The notes below the pieces were generated by a model. The model was given only the letters and a program-made list of their open reading frames with translations, was not told the origin of the DNA and did not search any database. From Fischerella muscicola SAG 1427-1 = PCC 73103 (GTDB lineage: Bacteria > Cyanobacteriota > Cyanobacteriia > Cyanobacteriales > Nostocaceae): a stretch of 64,000 bases of DNA. Numbering within the stretch: position 1 is the stretch's first letter; every line of letters starts with the position of its first letter. A program made the position numbers and the translations under genes. The stretch covers positions 1 to 64,000 of the forward strand of contig NZ_AJLJ01000194.1 in the NCBI RefSeq assembly GCF_000317245.1, in the 5' to 3' direction. This document shows positions 45,011 through 54,963 of the stretch, piece by piece.

Positions 45011-46946
45011 TTACTCTGTTGACTTATGATTCAAATTATTTAATATTACATGTCCTAATATGTATGTTACAAAGTCTTTTTGTTTGATGCCAATATTTAT
45101 TGGCAATTCTTTTAATTTTACATAATCATTTGTTAATTGTATTAATTCATACAAAGTAGTATTCATAAGTTCATCAGAGAAATCAATACCTTTAATTGTT
45201 TCTACATCTTTAGGTTTATAATCAGTTTTGTTTAGTATTTTGACTACCAATAGCATTCCTAGATGGAATATCAAGATACGAATGGGTGAGGCATGTTTCC
45301 AATTTTCATTAATAGGCAAGTTGCTTGCTTTACTAGATGCAACACCACGAATAAAACTTTCCAGTTTTTTCATAGTTTTAGCACAGAATAAGTATACTTC
45401 AAGACTGATTTTTTGACTAAAAACACGTTTGTAATCGTTATCTTTTTTGAGGATAGACGATGGTCTAGAACGTGCAATATCTGGCTCATGAAAAACTATT
45501 GCAATAACCGACTGAGCTAAGTAAGGAATACTAATAATTCTATCAAGGGCCTTACCTGTATTTTTATAATAATTTTTTCGACGATCATAAAACCATTCAT
45601 GACTTAGAAAGAAATTTTCTATATCTAATTGTATTGGATCTGTTGCCTTTAAAGATGCTGGTGGAATAGGAGTTTGAAAATTTGTTGCTTTGATAACACG
45701 ATCTCTTGTTTCTGGGTCATTTGTGACAACTATTTTTATTAAAATAGCCCTTTCTTCCTTCAGCACTTTGTTACCATTTTCTCTATTCTTTATATAATGA
45801 TAAATTGTATTAGTTGTTTGTAATCCATTAACAACTTGTACATCATCTAAGCTAATAGTTTTACCAGCAACACTAGCCCTAGACGATAAAATAGTAATTC
45901 CATTATTAAGCCACCAAAAATCTAGTTTTTCATCTGATTCTAGAGTAAATTTTATATCTTTATTAACTTCTACATTACTACCTTGATAAGAGCTTATTTA
46001 TAAAGTAAATATTAAGTAGGGTGTGTTACGGCTATGCAAGGATTTTGGAGTTTGAGAGAGTTAAGATTAGCCGTAACGCACCATCTTTCTCGGTGCGTTA
46101 AGCGTTGCTATAACGCACCCTACAATTTAAGGTTTACTTTATAAATCGTCTCTAATCTCGAACATTAAACGCAAATATATATGTACGTAACTCATTATTA
46201 TCATAAGTGACAAAATTATAATAATCTTTTAAAGATGCTAAAATAACATAATTATCCTCACCTCTGGAAATGTAATTTTCAATAAATTTTAACTGTAGAG
46301 TATAGCTTTTTTCAAGACGAGAAGAATCAATTAGTTCTCGTGCGCCAACAAAGCTAACATTAACCTTTGCCCCTGAAAAATATCTAACAGTATTTTCTTT
46401 TAAAACTTCAGATTGATTGTATACTTTTTGATTTATAGCTGATACATCACCTTTACTTGCATATACATATGTTATCTCAATAGAAGGATGTTGTGATGCC
46501 AAATTGAGATACATGTCACGGAAAAAATCTACTTTATTAATTAAATCAGAATTATAATATTTTTTAATTTGCTCAATATTTTTCTCTAAATCAAAAATAT
46601 TCATTATAGTCGAAATCCATTTTTCAATAGCTTTTTCAGAAAAAGAATCAGACCGTTTTGATTGAATTAAAAATAATTGTATACAAGGACTTTTCTTAAA
46701 GTTGTCAAACTCTGTATCTTCACTAACGAAATCATTGTTAATAAAAATGAAGAACCCATCAATTCCACCATCATCACCTCCTCCTATTTTTCCATAACTT
46801 AACTCATCATATGAAAGGTCATATTTTTTTAGTATTTGTTCAAATGTAAATATTTCAAAAAATTCATCATCAGGTAGTACATTATCATTATTATTTATTT
46901 TTTGCTTGATAATGTTATCGAGAACTATACTATCGTTACCAGCCAT
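45011..46946 (-). pseudogene. AIPR-family phage-defence gene, split by a MITE
   Basis: The N-terminal part (46946-46155, 264 residues from an ATG with GAGGAA upstream; YGKIGGGDDGGIDGFFIFIN, LIQSKRSDSFSEKAIEKWIS) ends at ...FAFNVRD and meets a stop inside a 164-bp insertion. The same protein resumes at 45986 (YQGSNVEVNKDIKFTLESDE, VVNGLQTTNTIYHYI, LKEERAILIKIVVTNDPETR, YERRKNYYKN-like) to 45011. Removing the insertion plus one TA duplicate joins the two parts in frame, as NVRDYQG, into about 589 residues, the usual AIPR size. AIPR proteins are annotated as abortive-infection phage-resistance factors. The C-terminal part could still be made from GTG 45766. Confidence 0.88.
45989..46152. mobile_element. 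164-bp MITE with TA target duplication
   Basis: Imperfect inverted ends share TTTATAAAGTAAA, TTAA and TAGGGTGNGTTA. It is flanked by TA at 45987-45988 and 46153-46154. The interior contains GTAACGCACC-type palindromes common in cyanobacteria. The TA duplication points to an IS630/Tc1-mariner type transposase acting in trans; a dead IS630-like gene lies 1.8 kb away. Confidence 0.85.
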
Positions 46947-47066
46947 GTATTTTTCCTCACTGTATTACAAATAGATTTGGTTGTAAAAATTCGATAAGCA
47001 ATTGAATCAGTAGTGAGATATACCATAATACAATGTCTAATAGTTGTGATTTAAATCATAAGTGAT

Positions 47067-47192
47067 GTAATTAACCTCAGTTCGGGTTAAGGACTCAATT
47101 TTGATTCTTTGAACGAGAAAATAAGAATTTCAGGCTCTCAAAACCAACGACAGAATAAAGGTTTCAGCTTATCCCGAACTCAGGTTAATTAC
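47067..47192. mobile_element. 126-bp MITE with GTAATTAACCT ends
   Basis: Terminal inverted repeats of 25 bp, GTAATTAACCTCAGTTCGGG followed by TTAAG, and on the right the complement of GTAATTAACCTGAGTTCGGG with ATAAG: 23 of 25 matching. No coding capacity. It lies between the AIPR gene and the chlH terminator in a 0.33-kb region without a gene. Confidence 0.8.
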
Positions 47193-47209
47193 CATCGCGA
47201 AAAATCCAT

Positions 47210-47257
47210 AAAAAAATAGAGACGTTCGTTAGATGGAACATCTCCATTTTTTTATTT
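47210..47257 (-). terminator. Terminator of chlH
   Basis: AAAAAAATAGAGACGTTC and GGAACATCTCCATTTTTTT form a stem across GTTAGAT, about 25-70 bp past the chlH stop (47280) on the minus strand, with A/T runs on both sides, so it could work in both directions. Confidence 0.75.
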
Positions 47258-47279
47258 TGGGTTTCTACACAGTTATAAC

Positions 47280-50200
47280 CTACTCAATCCCTTCTATCCG
47301 ATCCTCAACCTCCTGGTACAACTCACGCAATTTCTCCAAATTACTCTCGCTAGTCTCCCAATAACCACGTCCATTCACTTCCAACAAAGTTGTTACAATC
47401 TTGCGGAAAGAATGGGGGTTCATGTTCATCAACCGCTTTTGCATCTCTTCATCCTGGATAAACGTGGTGTTCACATCCTCGTAAACCCAGTTATCAACAG
47501 CGCCAGCAGTTGCACTCCAACCCATTGTGTTTACCAAGCGTTTGGAGAGTTCGCGCACACCTTCGTAACCGTGAGATAGCATTCCCTCGTACCATTTGGG
47601 ATTTAATAATTTAGTACGAGCATCCAAACGCACGGTTTCTGATAAAGTCCGCACTTGAGCGTTAGCTGTCGTCGTGTCTGCAATGTAAGATGCTGGTGTT
47701 TTACCATCACCACGCAGACTTGCCACAACTTTAGTAGGATCAGAATCGAAGTAATGAGAAACGTCAGTTAAGCTAATTTCGGAAGAGTCGAGGTTTTGGA
47801 AAGTCATCTCCGCAGTTTTGAGAGTACTTTCAAAAATCTTTCGCGATTCATCCATCGTACCGGGATTATCAGCACTGAAGGCAAAGGATTTGCGGTTCAA
47901 GTACATTTCCTGCAATTCTGCTTCGCTTTCCCAAGTGCTGTTTTCTACCGCCAAGTTGATATTGGATGAATAGGAACCAGAAGCGTTGGAGAAGACGCGA
48001 GTTGCTGCTTGACGCAGATTTATCCCCATTTCCTGTGCTTGTTGCAAAGCGTGTTTGCGGACGTAGTTCATTTCCACAGGTTCATCTGCTTCCGCAGCCA
48101 TTTTCACAGCTTGATCTAGCAGGTTCATCTGGTTGATAAACAAGTCGCGGAAGACGCCAGAACAGTTAATTACTACGTCAATTCTAGGACGTCCCAACTC
48201 TTGTAGAGGTATTAATTCCAACTTGTTGACTCGTCCCAAAGCATCGGGAACTGGACGCGCACCTACCATCCACATGATTTGTGCTAGTGATTCCCCGTAG
48301 GTTTTGATATTATCGGTTCCCCAAAGCACAGAAGCAATAGTTTCGGGATAATTACCACCGTTCTCGGCTCTATGTCTTGCCAAAAGTCTATCTACAACAA
48401 TTTTGGCTGATTGTACTGCCGCTTGCGTGGGGATAGATTGCGGGTCGAGAGCGTGTATATTTTTACCTGTGGGTAAGACATCCGGGTTACGGATCGGGTC
48501 GCCACCAGGGCCAGGTAAAACGTACTCGCCTTCTAAACCTTGGAGTAATCCACCGAGTTCGTTATCAGCGCAAACTTGCTGCAAACAGAATTCTAAATAT
48601 TCAAACAGAGGTTTGAGTGCAGCAGCATCAACCTTGGCGTAACCTGCTTGATGCAGTGCTTCTACCCAAGGTTCTTTTTTGCCCATATTAAAGAAATTCA
48701 GCTTGGAAACAAAGGAAACTCTACCCTCAGCGTCAGTTTGTTCTTGTACAAGGGCGGAAACTGCGGCGCGAGTTGCCATTGTAATATCTTGCAGCAGTTG
48801 GACATCTTCTAAAATACCGCGATCGCTATTTTTGTAAATTTCATCGATGTCGCGTCCTACACTATTGGCAATAATCCGGGGTAGACTTTGAATCTCTTCT
48901 TCTGGACGATCTAACCCAGCAATATTAACGAGAGTCGCAACTGCTTCTTCTGCACTCGGAGGTTTACCAATTACGTGCAAACCGCAAGGTAAAAGCCGCG
49001 ATTCTATTTCCATTAATTTACGGTAGACCATGCCAACGATATTATCTCGGTCTTCAGCCGACATATCTTTAGCATCGGTTTCCGGCAAATTAATATCTTT
49101 GTCCAAGTTCACCATCCGGCACTTGTCCATAATGGTGTTGACAATGGGAATACCGCGTCCGGTGTCTTTTAAGGTTTGGTAAGAACCAATCAAATCACTG
49201 AGTTCTTTCAAACCTTTATACAAGCCAGCATTTTCCGCAGGCGGAGTTAGGTAAGAAATAGTTTCTGCATAGCCGCGACGTTTCGCAATTGTGGCTTCAC
49301 TGGGGTTATTGGCTGCGTAATAATACAGATTCGGAATTGAGCCAATTAAGTTATCGGGGTAACATTCACCAGACATACCCATCTGCTTACCTGGCATAAA
49401 TTCCAAGGAACCGTGAGTACCAAAATGCAACACCGCGTCAGCTTGCCAAACTTGTTCTAAGTAGGTGTAGTAAGCAGCAAAACCATGATGGGGACTAGCA
49501 GAACGGGAGAACAACAGCCGCATCGGATCGCCTTCGTAACCAAAGGTAGGCTGAACACCGATAAAGACGTTGCCAAATTGTTTGCCGTAAATCAGCAGGT
49601 TTTGCCCATCGCTGTTAAGATGTCCTGGTGGTGGCCCCCAATTTTCTTCTAAACGTTGGGAGTAGGGGGTGAGTGCTTCATACTCAGGTACAGACATCCG
49701 ATAGGCAATATTCAATTCTGGGCTGCTGTACTGTGCTTGAGCATCGTGGATGACTTCTTGCATCAAGGCTTGGGCATTTTCTGGCAAGTCTTGCACATCA
49801 TAGCCATTGTTTTTGAGGGCTTTCATCACCTCATAGATGGAACCAAACACATCCAAGTAAGCGGCGGTTCCCACATTACCCTTGTCTGGTGGAAAGCTGA
49901 AAACTGTAATCGCAACTTTCTTTGTGAGCTTGGGTTTACGACGTAGGTTTGCCCATTTAAAGGCGCGTTGGGCGACTGCTTCAATTCGATCTTGGAGAGC
50001 GATCGCTTTCCCTGTTGTCCCATCCCTGCCTGATAATATAATCGGTTCAATTGCCCCATCCAATTCCGGAATAGCAATTTGCAGCGCTACCTGAATTGGG
50101 TGTAAGCCCAAATCGCTATCCAACCACTCTTCAGTAGTTTGGAAAACCAGTGGCAAAGCTACCATGTAAGGACGATTTAAGCGCTTGAGGGCTTCAATTG

Positions 50201-51266
50201 CTTTCGGATGATCTTGACGGGCTGGCCCACCCACCAATGCAAAACCTGTCAAAGATATTACACCATCGACTAAGGCTTTTTTAGTAGTTGGTTCGTAGAA
50301 GTAGGCATCTACAGGTTTAGAAAAGTCCAAACCACCAGCAAATACAGGAATGACCCGTGCGCCCATCGCTTCTAATTCCTGCACCATTGCCACGTAGTGA
50401 GCATCATCACCTGTAACTAAGTGAGTACGCTGCAAAACTAAGCCAATGCAGGGCGCTAAGGGATCTTTTAAATCTTTGGAAATATCTTTACGGCTGTTGT
50501 ACCAGTTGAGATATTCTCTGACATCCTCAAACATTGTCATTGACAAAGGATGCCAAATACCCATATCTGGGTAAACAACTGGTGCGTCATATTGTAGGGA
50601 CGTTACATGTAACGTCTCTACATTTTTCAATACATATTTATCAGCTAGCATCAGCAAGAAGTTTTCCAGGTTTTCTGGCGAACCTCCCAGCCAATACTGA
50701 AAGCTCAACATGAAATTTCTCGCATCCTGTGCTTTTTCCATTGGTAGGAACTTCAGCACTTGAGGCAGAGTCCTTAACAACTTGAGCATCGCATCTTCAA
50801 AGCCAGCGCCGGATTTTTCCTTGCGCTTACGCATGAATTGAGAAATTGCACTCTTTGACTGTCCCAACTGTGACATTGAGAAGCTGCCCATTTTGTTTAG
50901 GCGCATCACTTCTGGCATAGATGGGAAAACGATAGCAACATCAAGGCGATCGCGATGTGGTTGTACTGCTGCTGCTACTTTTTGAGCTAAGTCTTCAATA
51001 AAAATTAGTGAGGCGATAAATATATTGGCACTCTCGACGTCTTTTTTGAACTCCTCGTAGTTTTCTGGCGAACGAAGTTCTTCAATCAAGTAGCCGCTGA
51101 TTTCAATCGCCACGTTAGGATGGTTTTTGTTAATGACCCTAACCGCTTGTGACAATGCACTCTGGTATTGGGACTCTAACACGACATAGACCACCTTAAT
51201 TAAATGACGCCCTCGCAGATCATCAGGCGCAATATGTCTAATGGTGGACTTGACGTGGGTGAACAT
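47280..51266 (-). CDS. chlH: Magnesium chelatase subunit H
   Basis: A 1328-residue porphyrin-binding subunit that, with ChlI and ChlD, inserts Mg2+ into protoporphyrin IX at the start of the chlorophyll branch. It is recognised by the CobN/BchH blocks: [79 protein letters not shown] and [18 protein letters not shown]. The ATG at 51266 has AGGAG upstream (CAAAGGAGCCGAGGAAGC). Residues near 215-225 (NVETLHVTS) coincide with a 30-bp palindromic repeat inserted in frame (50593-50622). ChlI/D are not in this window. Confidence 0.97.
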   Translation of the reverse strand: MFTHVKSTIRHIAPDDLRGRHLIKVVYVVLESQYQSALSQAVRVINKNHPNVAIEISGYLIEELRSPENYEEFKKDVESANIFIASLIFIEDLAQKVAAAVQPHRDRLDVAIVFPSMPEVMRLNKMGSFSMSQLGQSKSAISQFMRKRKEKSGAGFEDAMLKLLRTLPQVLKFLPMEKAQDARNFMLSFQYWLGGSPENLENFLLMLADKYVLKNVETLHVTSLQYDAPVVYPDMGIWHPLSMTMFEDVREYLNWYNSRKDISKDLKDPLAPCIGLVLQRTHLVTGDDAHYVAMVQELEAMGARVIPVFAGGLDFSKPVDAYFYEPTTKKALVDGVISLTGFALVGGPARQDHPKAIEALKRLNRPYMVALPLVFQTTEEWLDSDLGLHPIQVALQIAIPELDGAIEPIILSGRDGTTGKAIALQDRIEAVAQRAFKWANLRRKPKLTKKVAITVFSFPPDKGNVGTAAYLDVFGSIYEVMKALKNNGYDVQDLPENAQALMQEVIHDAQAQYSSPELNIAYRMSVPEYEALTPYSQRLEENWGPPPGHLNSDGQNLLIYGKQFGNVFIGVQPTFGYEGDPMRLLFSRSASPHHGFAAYYTYLEQVWQADAVLHFGTHGSLEFMPGKQMGMSGECYPDNLIGSIPNLYYYAANNPSEATIAKRRGYAETISYLTPPAENAGLYKGLKELSDLIGSYQTLKDTGRGIPIVNTIMDKCRMVNLDKDINLPETDAKDMSAEDRDNIVGMVYRKLMEIESRLLPCGLHVIGKPPSAEEAVATLVNIAGLDRPEEEIQSLPRIIANSVGRDIDEIYKNSDRGILEDVQLLQDITMATRAAVSALVQEQTDAEGRVSFVSKLNFFNMGKKEPWVEALHQAGYAKVDAAALKPLFEYLEFCLQQVCADNELGGLLQGLEGEYVLPGPGGDPIRNPDVLPTGKNIHALDPQSIPTQAAVQSAKIVVDRLLARHRAENGGNYPETIASVLWGTDNIKTYGESLAQIMWMVGARPVPDALGRVNKLELIPLQELGRPRIDVVINCSGVFRDLFINQMNLLDQAVKMAAEADEPVEMNYVRKHALQQAQEMGINLRQAATRVFSNASGSYSSNINLAVENSTWESEAELQEMYLNRKSFAFSADNPGTMDESRKIFESTLKTAEMTFQNLDSSEISLTDVSHYFDSDPTKVVASLRGDGKTPASYIADTTTANAQVRTLSETVRLDARTKLLNPKWYEGMLSHGYEGVRELSKRLVNTMGWSATAGAVDNWVYEDVNTTFIQDEEMQKRLMNMNPHSFRKIVTTLLEVNGRGYWETSESNLEKLRELYQEVEDRIEGIE
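50593..50622. repeat. 30-bp palindromic repeat in frame inside chlH
   Basis: TGTAGGGACGTTACA followed directly by TGTAACGTCTCTACA, one mismatch in 15-bp arms. The same GTAGAGACG core is a dispersed repeat here (58799-58855). Exactly 30 bp, so the chlH frame is kept. Confidence 0.8.
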
Positions 51267-51382
51267 GCTTCCTCGGCTCCTTTGATGCGTGTTCTCTAAT
51301 CTATCGGCAATCTCAGTCTTTTTTTATCAGAAAAAGCTTACTGCATGGCGATTTTGTCGCCTATCTGACACAAAAAGATATA

Positions 51383-51401
51383 AACAATGAAACATATTGT
51401 T
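51383..51401. promoter_or_regulatory. Candidate palindromic operator upstream of chlH
   Basis: AACAAT-N7-ATTGTT, centred about 125 bp upstream of the chlH start, in the divergent gap between chlH and the LpxB-related gene. Symmetry only; the regulator is unknown. Confidence 0.25.
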
Positions 51402-51530
51402 ACAGTTTTTGACTTTTTTAAAAAGTATTTACTCAATTTTTGTAAATTTTTTGTTACAAAATCAGATTATTTATCATATTTAGCTCCATTCATGGAAGTC
51501 TAATAACCACTCATTCTTTACAATTGACCA

Positions 51531-52892
51531 ATGACTTTTGATATTTTGATTCTTTCTAATGGCCCTGGCGAAGTAACTACATGGGTACGTCCTGTAGTCA
51601 AGGCATTACGGCAAAAACTAGGAAATGAGCCATTCTCCGTTCGCGCCAGCGTGCCGGAAGCATTAGGAGACGCTACGCGATTGCGCGGAGCGCAGCGCCG
51701 GGGGCGATCGCACATCCGAATTTCAGTCGTTCTCTCGCCTTGTCCTAACGCCAGTGGCAAAGAAGCCGATATTGCCCGTTCTTATCCAGAAGTAGACAGA
51801 GTACAGTCAGCAGAACACTTTTGGCAATTTTTGCTTTCGGGAAAAACTTATGAAAATTGGGATTGGAGAACTCAGGGAGTAGTCGTTTTTCTGGGTGGGG
51901 ATCAAATTTTTCCCGTAGTAATAGCTAAAAGACTTGGTTATCGCAGCGTTGTCTATGCAGAGTGGGAAGCACGTTGGCATAATTTGATTGATCGTTTTGG
52001 GGTGATGAAACCAGAAGTTGCTGCCAAAGTATCACCTAAGTACGCCCACAAATTTACAGTTGTGGGAGATTTGATGGCGGAAGTTGCTTCGGAAGTAAGG
52101 GGACAAGGGGGACAAGGGGGACAAGGGGGAATTTATACCTGTTTTCCCCTCTCCCCATCAATCGAATTAGTTGGAATTTTACCTGGTTCCAAACCAGCAA
52201 AATTAGCGCAGGGATTACCTTTGACGCTGGCGATCGCAGAACATGTTCAAGCCAAAAGACCACAAACAAAGTTTTTCATTCCTGTAGCGCCAACTTTGGA
52301 TTTACAAACTTTAGCGAGTTTTGGCAATCCTGAGAAAAACCCTTATACAGAAACTTTCGGTGGAGTTTCAGCCCAATTAATTAACTCTGAATCTCCAATG
52401 CTGAAAACTTCAAAAGGTTTAACTGTAGAATTGATCACTCATCACCCAGCCTACGACATATTATCCCAGTGCCAGATTTGCTTAACTACTGTCGGCGCAA
52501 ATACAGCCGAACTTGGTTCCTTAGCCGTGCCAATGATTGTTTTGCTACCCACTCAACAACTAGATGCTATGCGATCTTGGGATGGTTTACCAGGAATTTT
52601 GGCAAATTTGCCGGGAGTCGGTACGAGTTTTGCCAAGTTAATTAACTGGATATTTTTGCAGCGTAAAGGTTTATTGGCATGGCCGAATATTTGGGCGAAA
52701 TCAGAAGTAGTTCCAGAATTAGTTGGTAAGCTTCAACCACAAGAAGTGGCAGAAATGGTTTTAGACTTTTTGAATCACCCAGAAAAATTAGACAAAATAC
52801 GAGCTAAACTGCAAAGTACTAGGGGAGAAACAGGTGCAGCAGATAAATTAGCACAATTGGTATATGAAGAGATGGAAAATACAAAAAATTAG
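51531..52892 (+). CDS. Lipid-A-disaccharide synthase-related protein
   Basis: A 453-residue GT-B-like protein of the LpxB-related cyanobacterial family: DILILSNGPGEVTTWVRPVV at the start, VVFLGGDQIFPVVIAKRLGY, YAEWEARWHNLIDRFGVM, ELVGILPGSKPAKLAQGLPL and CLTTVGANTAELGSLAVPMI. The reaction is unknown; cyanobacteria with true lpxB usually have this as a second paralogue. Two repeat-derived tracts lie in frame: LGDATRLRGAQRRGRSH (51664-51712) and RGQGGQGGQGG (about 52097-52130). Divergent from chlH. Confidence 0.9.
   Translation: MTFDILILSNGPGEVTTWVRPVVKALRQKLGNEPFSVRASVPEALGDATRLRGAQRRGRSHIRISVVLSPCPNASGKEADIARSYPEVDRVQSAEHFWQFLLSGKTYENWDWRTQGVVVFLGGDQIFPVVIAKRLGYRSVVYAEWEARWHNLIDRFGVMKPEVAAKVSPKYAHKFTVVGDLMAEVASEVRGQGGQGGQGGIYTCFPLSPSIELVGILPGSKPAKLAQGLPLTLAIAEHVQAKRPQTKFFIPVAPTLDLQTLASFGNPEKNPYTETFGGVSAQLINSESPMLKTSKGLTVELITHHPAYDILSQCQICLTTVGANTAELGSLAVPMIVLLPTQQLDAMRSWDGLPGILANLPGVGTSFAKLINWIFLQRKGLLAWPNIWAKSEVVPELVGKLQPQEVAEMVLDFLNHPEKLDKIRAKLQSTRGETGAADKLAQLVYEEMENTKN
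51664..51712. repeat. Dispersed GC-rich/HIP1 repeat in frame inside the LpxB-related gene
   Basis: AGGAGACGCTACGCGATTGC, then GCGGAGCGCAGCGCCGGGGG and CGATCGC. The GGAGACGCTACGCGATCGCA motif also occurs at 41546-41566 and in altered form near 36316 and 62491, so this is a mobile or expanding spacer repeat that now encodes peptide. Confidence 0.7.
52097..52130. repeat. GGGGGACAA tandem repeat inside the LpxB-related gene
   Basis: Three and a half GGGGGACAA units encode Gly-Gln-Gly triplets. The same GGGACAA-type short repeats fill spacers at 38307-38345 and 53470-53500. Confidence 0.8.
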
Positions 52893-52970
52893 TAAATTGA
52901 AACACAAAGACACAAAGACACGAAGATCTGTGATTCCTTGTGTCTCTACATTCTAGGTTTTCTTTGTTTT

Positions 52971-53396
52971 TTAATCTCCAGAAGACTCTCCGTCTCGCCG
53001 TCCCAATTCGTACACACCACAACCGATACAGGCTAACATTCCCATACTTATTGACCAACTAGAGCCTAAACTGATTTCTACACCCCAGTTACATAGAGCG
53101 CCAATGACAAGAAAAGGTATGATGCTAAACACTGAGGCGTAAAAGGCGTTTTGTGATTCTCTTGCCTGACGAGTTTTTTCAAATTCCGACTTACTAGTGT
53201 AGAGCGATCGCTCGGCAAAATTGAACCAACGGTTAAGTTGTTCGATAATCCATCGACTGACTGGTGAAAAACCTAAATATAGTGCCAAAGACCACAAACT
53301 TGCTCCGGCAATAGCCACTGTATCTAAGTCAAAGCTAAAAGGAAACATTTCAGTCAGCATCGTGTGTGAGAGTCCTGCAAAGGGCCAAATGGTCAA
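52971..53396 (-). CDS. Unknown membrane protein, 141 aa
   Basis: A 141-residue protein with hydrophobic segments at about 22-45 (FDLDTVAIAGASLWSLALYLG), 85-105 (NAFYASVFSIIPFLVIGAL) and 110-130 (GSSWSISMGMLACIGCGV) and a charged helical linker (FAERSLYTSKSEFEKTRQAR). The start may be the ATG at 53396 or the one 12 codons later (MLTEMFPF). I do not recognise the family. Convergent with the LpxB-related gene. Confidence 0.65.
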   Translation of the reverse strand: MTIWPFAGLSHTMLTEMFPFSFDLDTVAIAGASLWSLALYLGFSPVSRWIIEQLNRWFNFAERSLYTSKSEFEKTRQARESQNAFYASVFSIIPFLVIGALCNWGVEISLGSSWSISMGMLACIGCGVYELGRRDGESSGD

Positions 53397-53697
53397 ATGT
53401 AGCTTCTATTTAACATCATTTAAGATCATTTACCTCTTAAGAAATTTTAATTGTGAACAAGAGTGAGATAGGGGACAAGGGAGACAAGGGGGACAAGGAA
53501 TTTTAGATTTTAGATTTGCGATGCGTGGATTCCAATCTAAAATCCAAAATCCGTCTTGAAAAGCTTTGAGCCTCGCGGTAGCGAGGAGCTTACGCTAACG
53601 GAGGAAACCTCCGTACCCTTACGGGAAGTCGCTATCGCGCCTACAAACTTTTCGCAAAATCCAAAATTGTTTCCAATGCCCTATGCCCTATGCCCAA
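53397..53697. repeat. Spacer of short repeats
   Basis: It contains GGGACAAGGGAGACAAGGGG, an AT-rich pair (TTTTAGATTTTAGATTTGCG and AATCTAAAATCCAAAATCC), then the hairpin-rich dispersed repeat GCCTCGCGGTAGCGAGGAGC, CGGAGGAAACCTCCG and CCCTTACGGG. Three hairpins follow each other at 53570-53630. No gene is supported. Confidence 0.6.
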
Positions 53698-54534
53698 TTA
53701 CAAATCAGGAGGCAAAATTACATTATCAATTGCATGAATGACGCCGTTACTACCTTTGATATCTGCCTGAACTACTTTGGCGTCGTTGACCATTACATCT
53801 TTAGGGTCATTAACCTTAACGCTAATAGGGCCACCTTCAACGCTTTTGACTTCACCAGACTTCAAATCGCCGGATAATACCTGACCAGGTACTACATGAT
53901 AAGTCAAAATTTTCACCAATACTTCTTTATTCTCTGGCTTCAACAATTCTTGTAGTGCATCTTGTGGCAGTTTTGCAAAAGCAGCATCAGTAGGCGCAAA
54001 AACTGTGAATGGTCCTTGACCTTGAAGAATGTCTACTAATCCAGCTGCTTTTAAAGCCCTGGTTAAAACTGTAAATTGTTTATTTGATTCTGTCAGTGCT
54101 AATAAAGTCTCGTTTCCAGTACCTGCTGCTGGTGGTGGGGGTGGTGTGGTTTCTGTTCCTGGTGTCGAAGGTAGAGTTTGGGGGGGAGTCGGTACAACTG
54201 GTGTCTGTTGACTAGGTGTACTGCGGCGATTATACGGTGGTTCGTTGAAAATACTAGGACTAGGATTTAGTGGCCCGCTGCCACTGTTTTTCTGTGCTAC
54301 TACTGTACTTTGAGTTGGGGTATTGCCTTTTGTTTGTTTTACAGACTTATTAAGTGTATGGTTAGGGTTTACGAGAATGCTTTGACCACGATTATATGGT
54401 GCTTCTTGAAAAACACTAGGATTAGGATTTAATACCTCGTTTGCTCCTACAGGCAAACCAATGAGGAAACTAATACCTGTTACCCCTGCCACACCAGCCA
54501 ACTTGCTCAACAAATTGCTATAATTTACGTTCAT
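53698..54534 (-). CDS. Secreted fasciclin-domain protein
   Basis: A 278-residue protein with a signal-like N-terminus (LLSKLAGVAGVTGISFLIGL, VGA), a Pro/Thr-rich linker containing the motif LNPxPSxFxExPYNR twice (about 36-50 and 89-103), and a C-terminal fasciclin domain (about 143-278: NKQFTVLTRALKAAGLVDIL, GPFTVFAPTDAAFAKLPQDA, VLVKILTYHVVPGQVLSGDL, GSNGVIHAIDNVILP). Fasciclin domains mediate adhesion; this one is probably on the cell surface or in the periplasm. No anchor beyond the signal segment is visible. Confidence 0.9.
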   Translation of the reverse strand: MNVNYSNLLSKLAGVAGVTGISFLIGLPVGANEVLNPNPSVFQEAPYNRGQSILVNPNHTLNKSVKQTKGNTPTQSTVVAQKNSGSGPLNPSPSIFNEPPYNRRSTPSQQTPVVPTPPQTLPSTPGTETTPPPPPAAGTGNETLLALTESNKQFTVLTRALKAAGLVDILQGQGPFTVFAPTDAAFAKLPQDALQELLKPENKEVLVKILTYHVVPGQVLSGDLKSGEVKSVEGGPISVKVNDPKDVMVNDAKVVQADIKGSNGVIHAIDNVILPPDL

Positions 54535-54963
54535 AAATTTTGTTTGGCTTTAATTTTACACATTACATAAAGACTTATAACATTTCGCTACACAAAAAAT
54601 CTAACTATAGAAATAGGATTTTTTATTATTAAGGTAGATGTGTTATCAGAGACTTATATTTTTGATTTGCTGTCACTCAGGATGAGCAAAATTTATTTAA
54701 TAAAAATAAAATTGGGTGCCGGGAATATAAAGAATATCAATCAACTAAGTAGAAATTAACTCTTGACTACTGACCGATACTTCTTTGATGGTACGAGCCT
54801 CCAGAAAAATCTGTGGAGTCAATCCAAAATCTCAAATCAAAATCTGAAATCTAAAATTGTTTGACTATTGACATCGAAATTTTTAGGAAAATCTCAGTAA
54901 ATTTAATTTTTGTAAAGTTAAAATTGTAAGGTAAAACAATGTAGCAATTGCGGGTTTGAAAAA

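Noticed and set aside
41299-47192. Prophage or integrative element
   Set aside because: No integrase, phage structural genes or tRNA attachment site; only toxin-antitoxin, IS and MITE debris.
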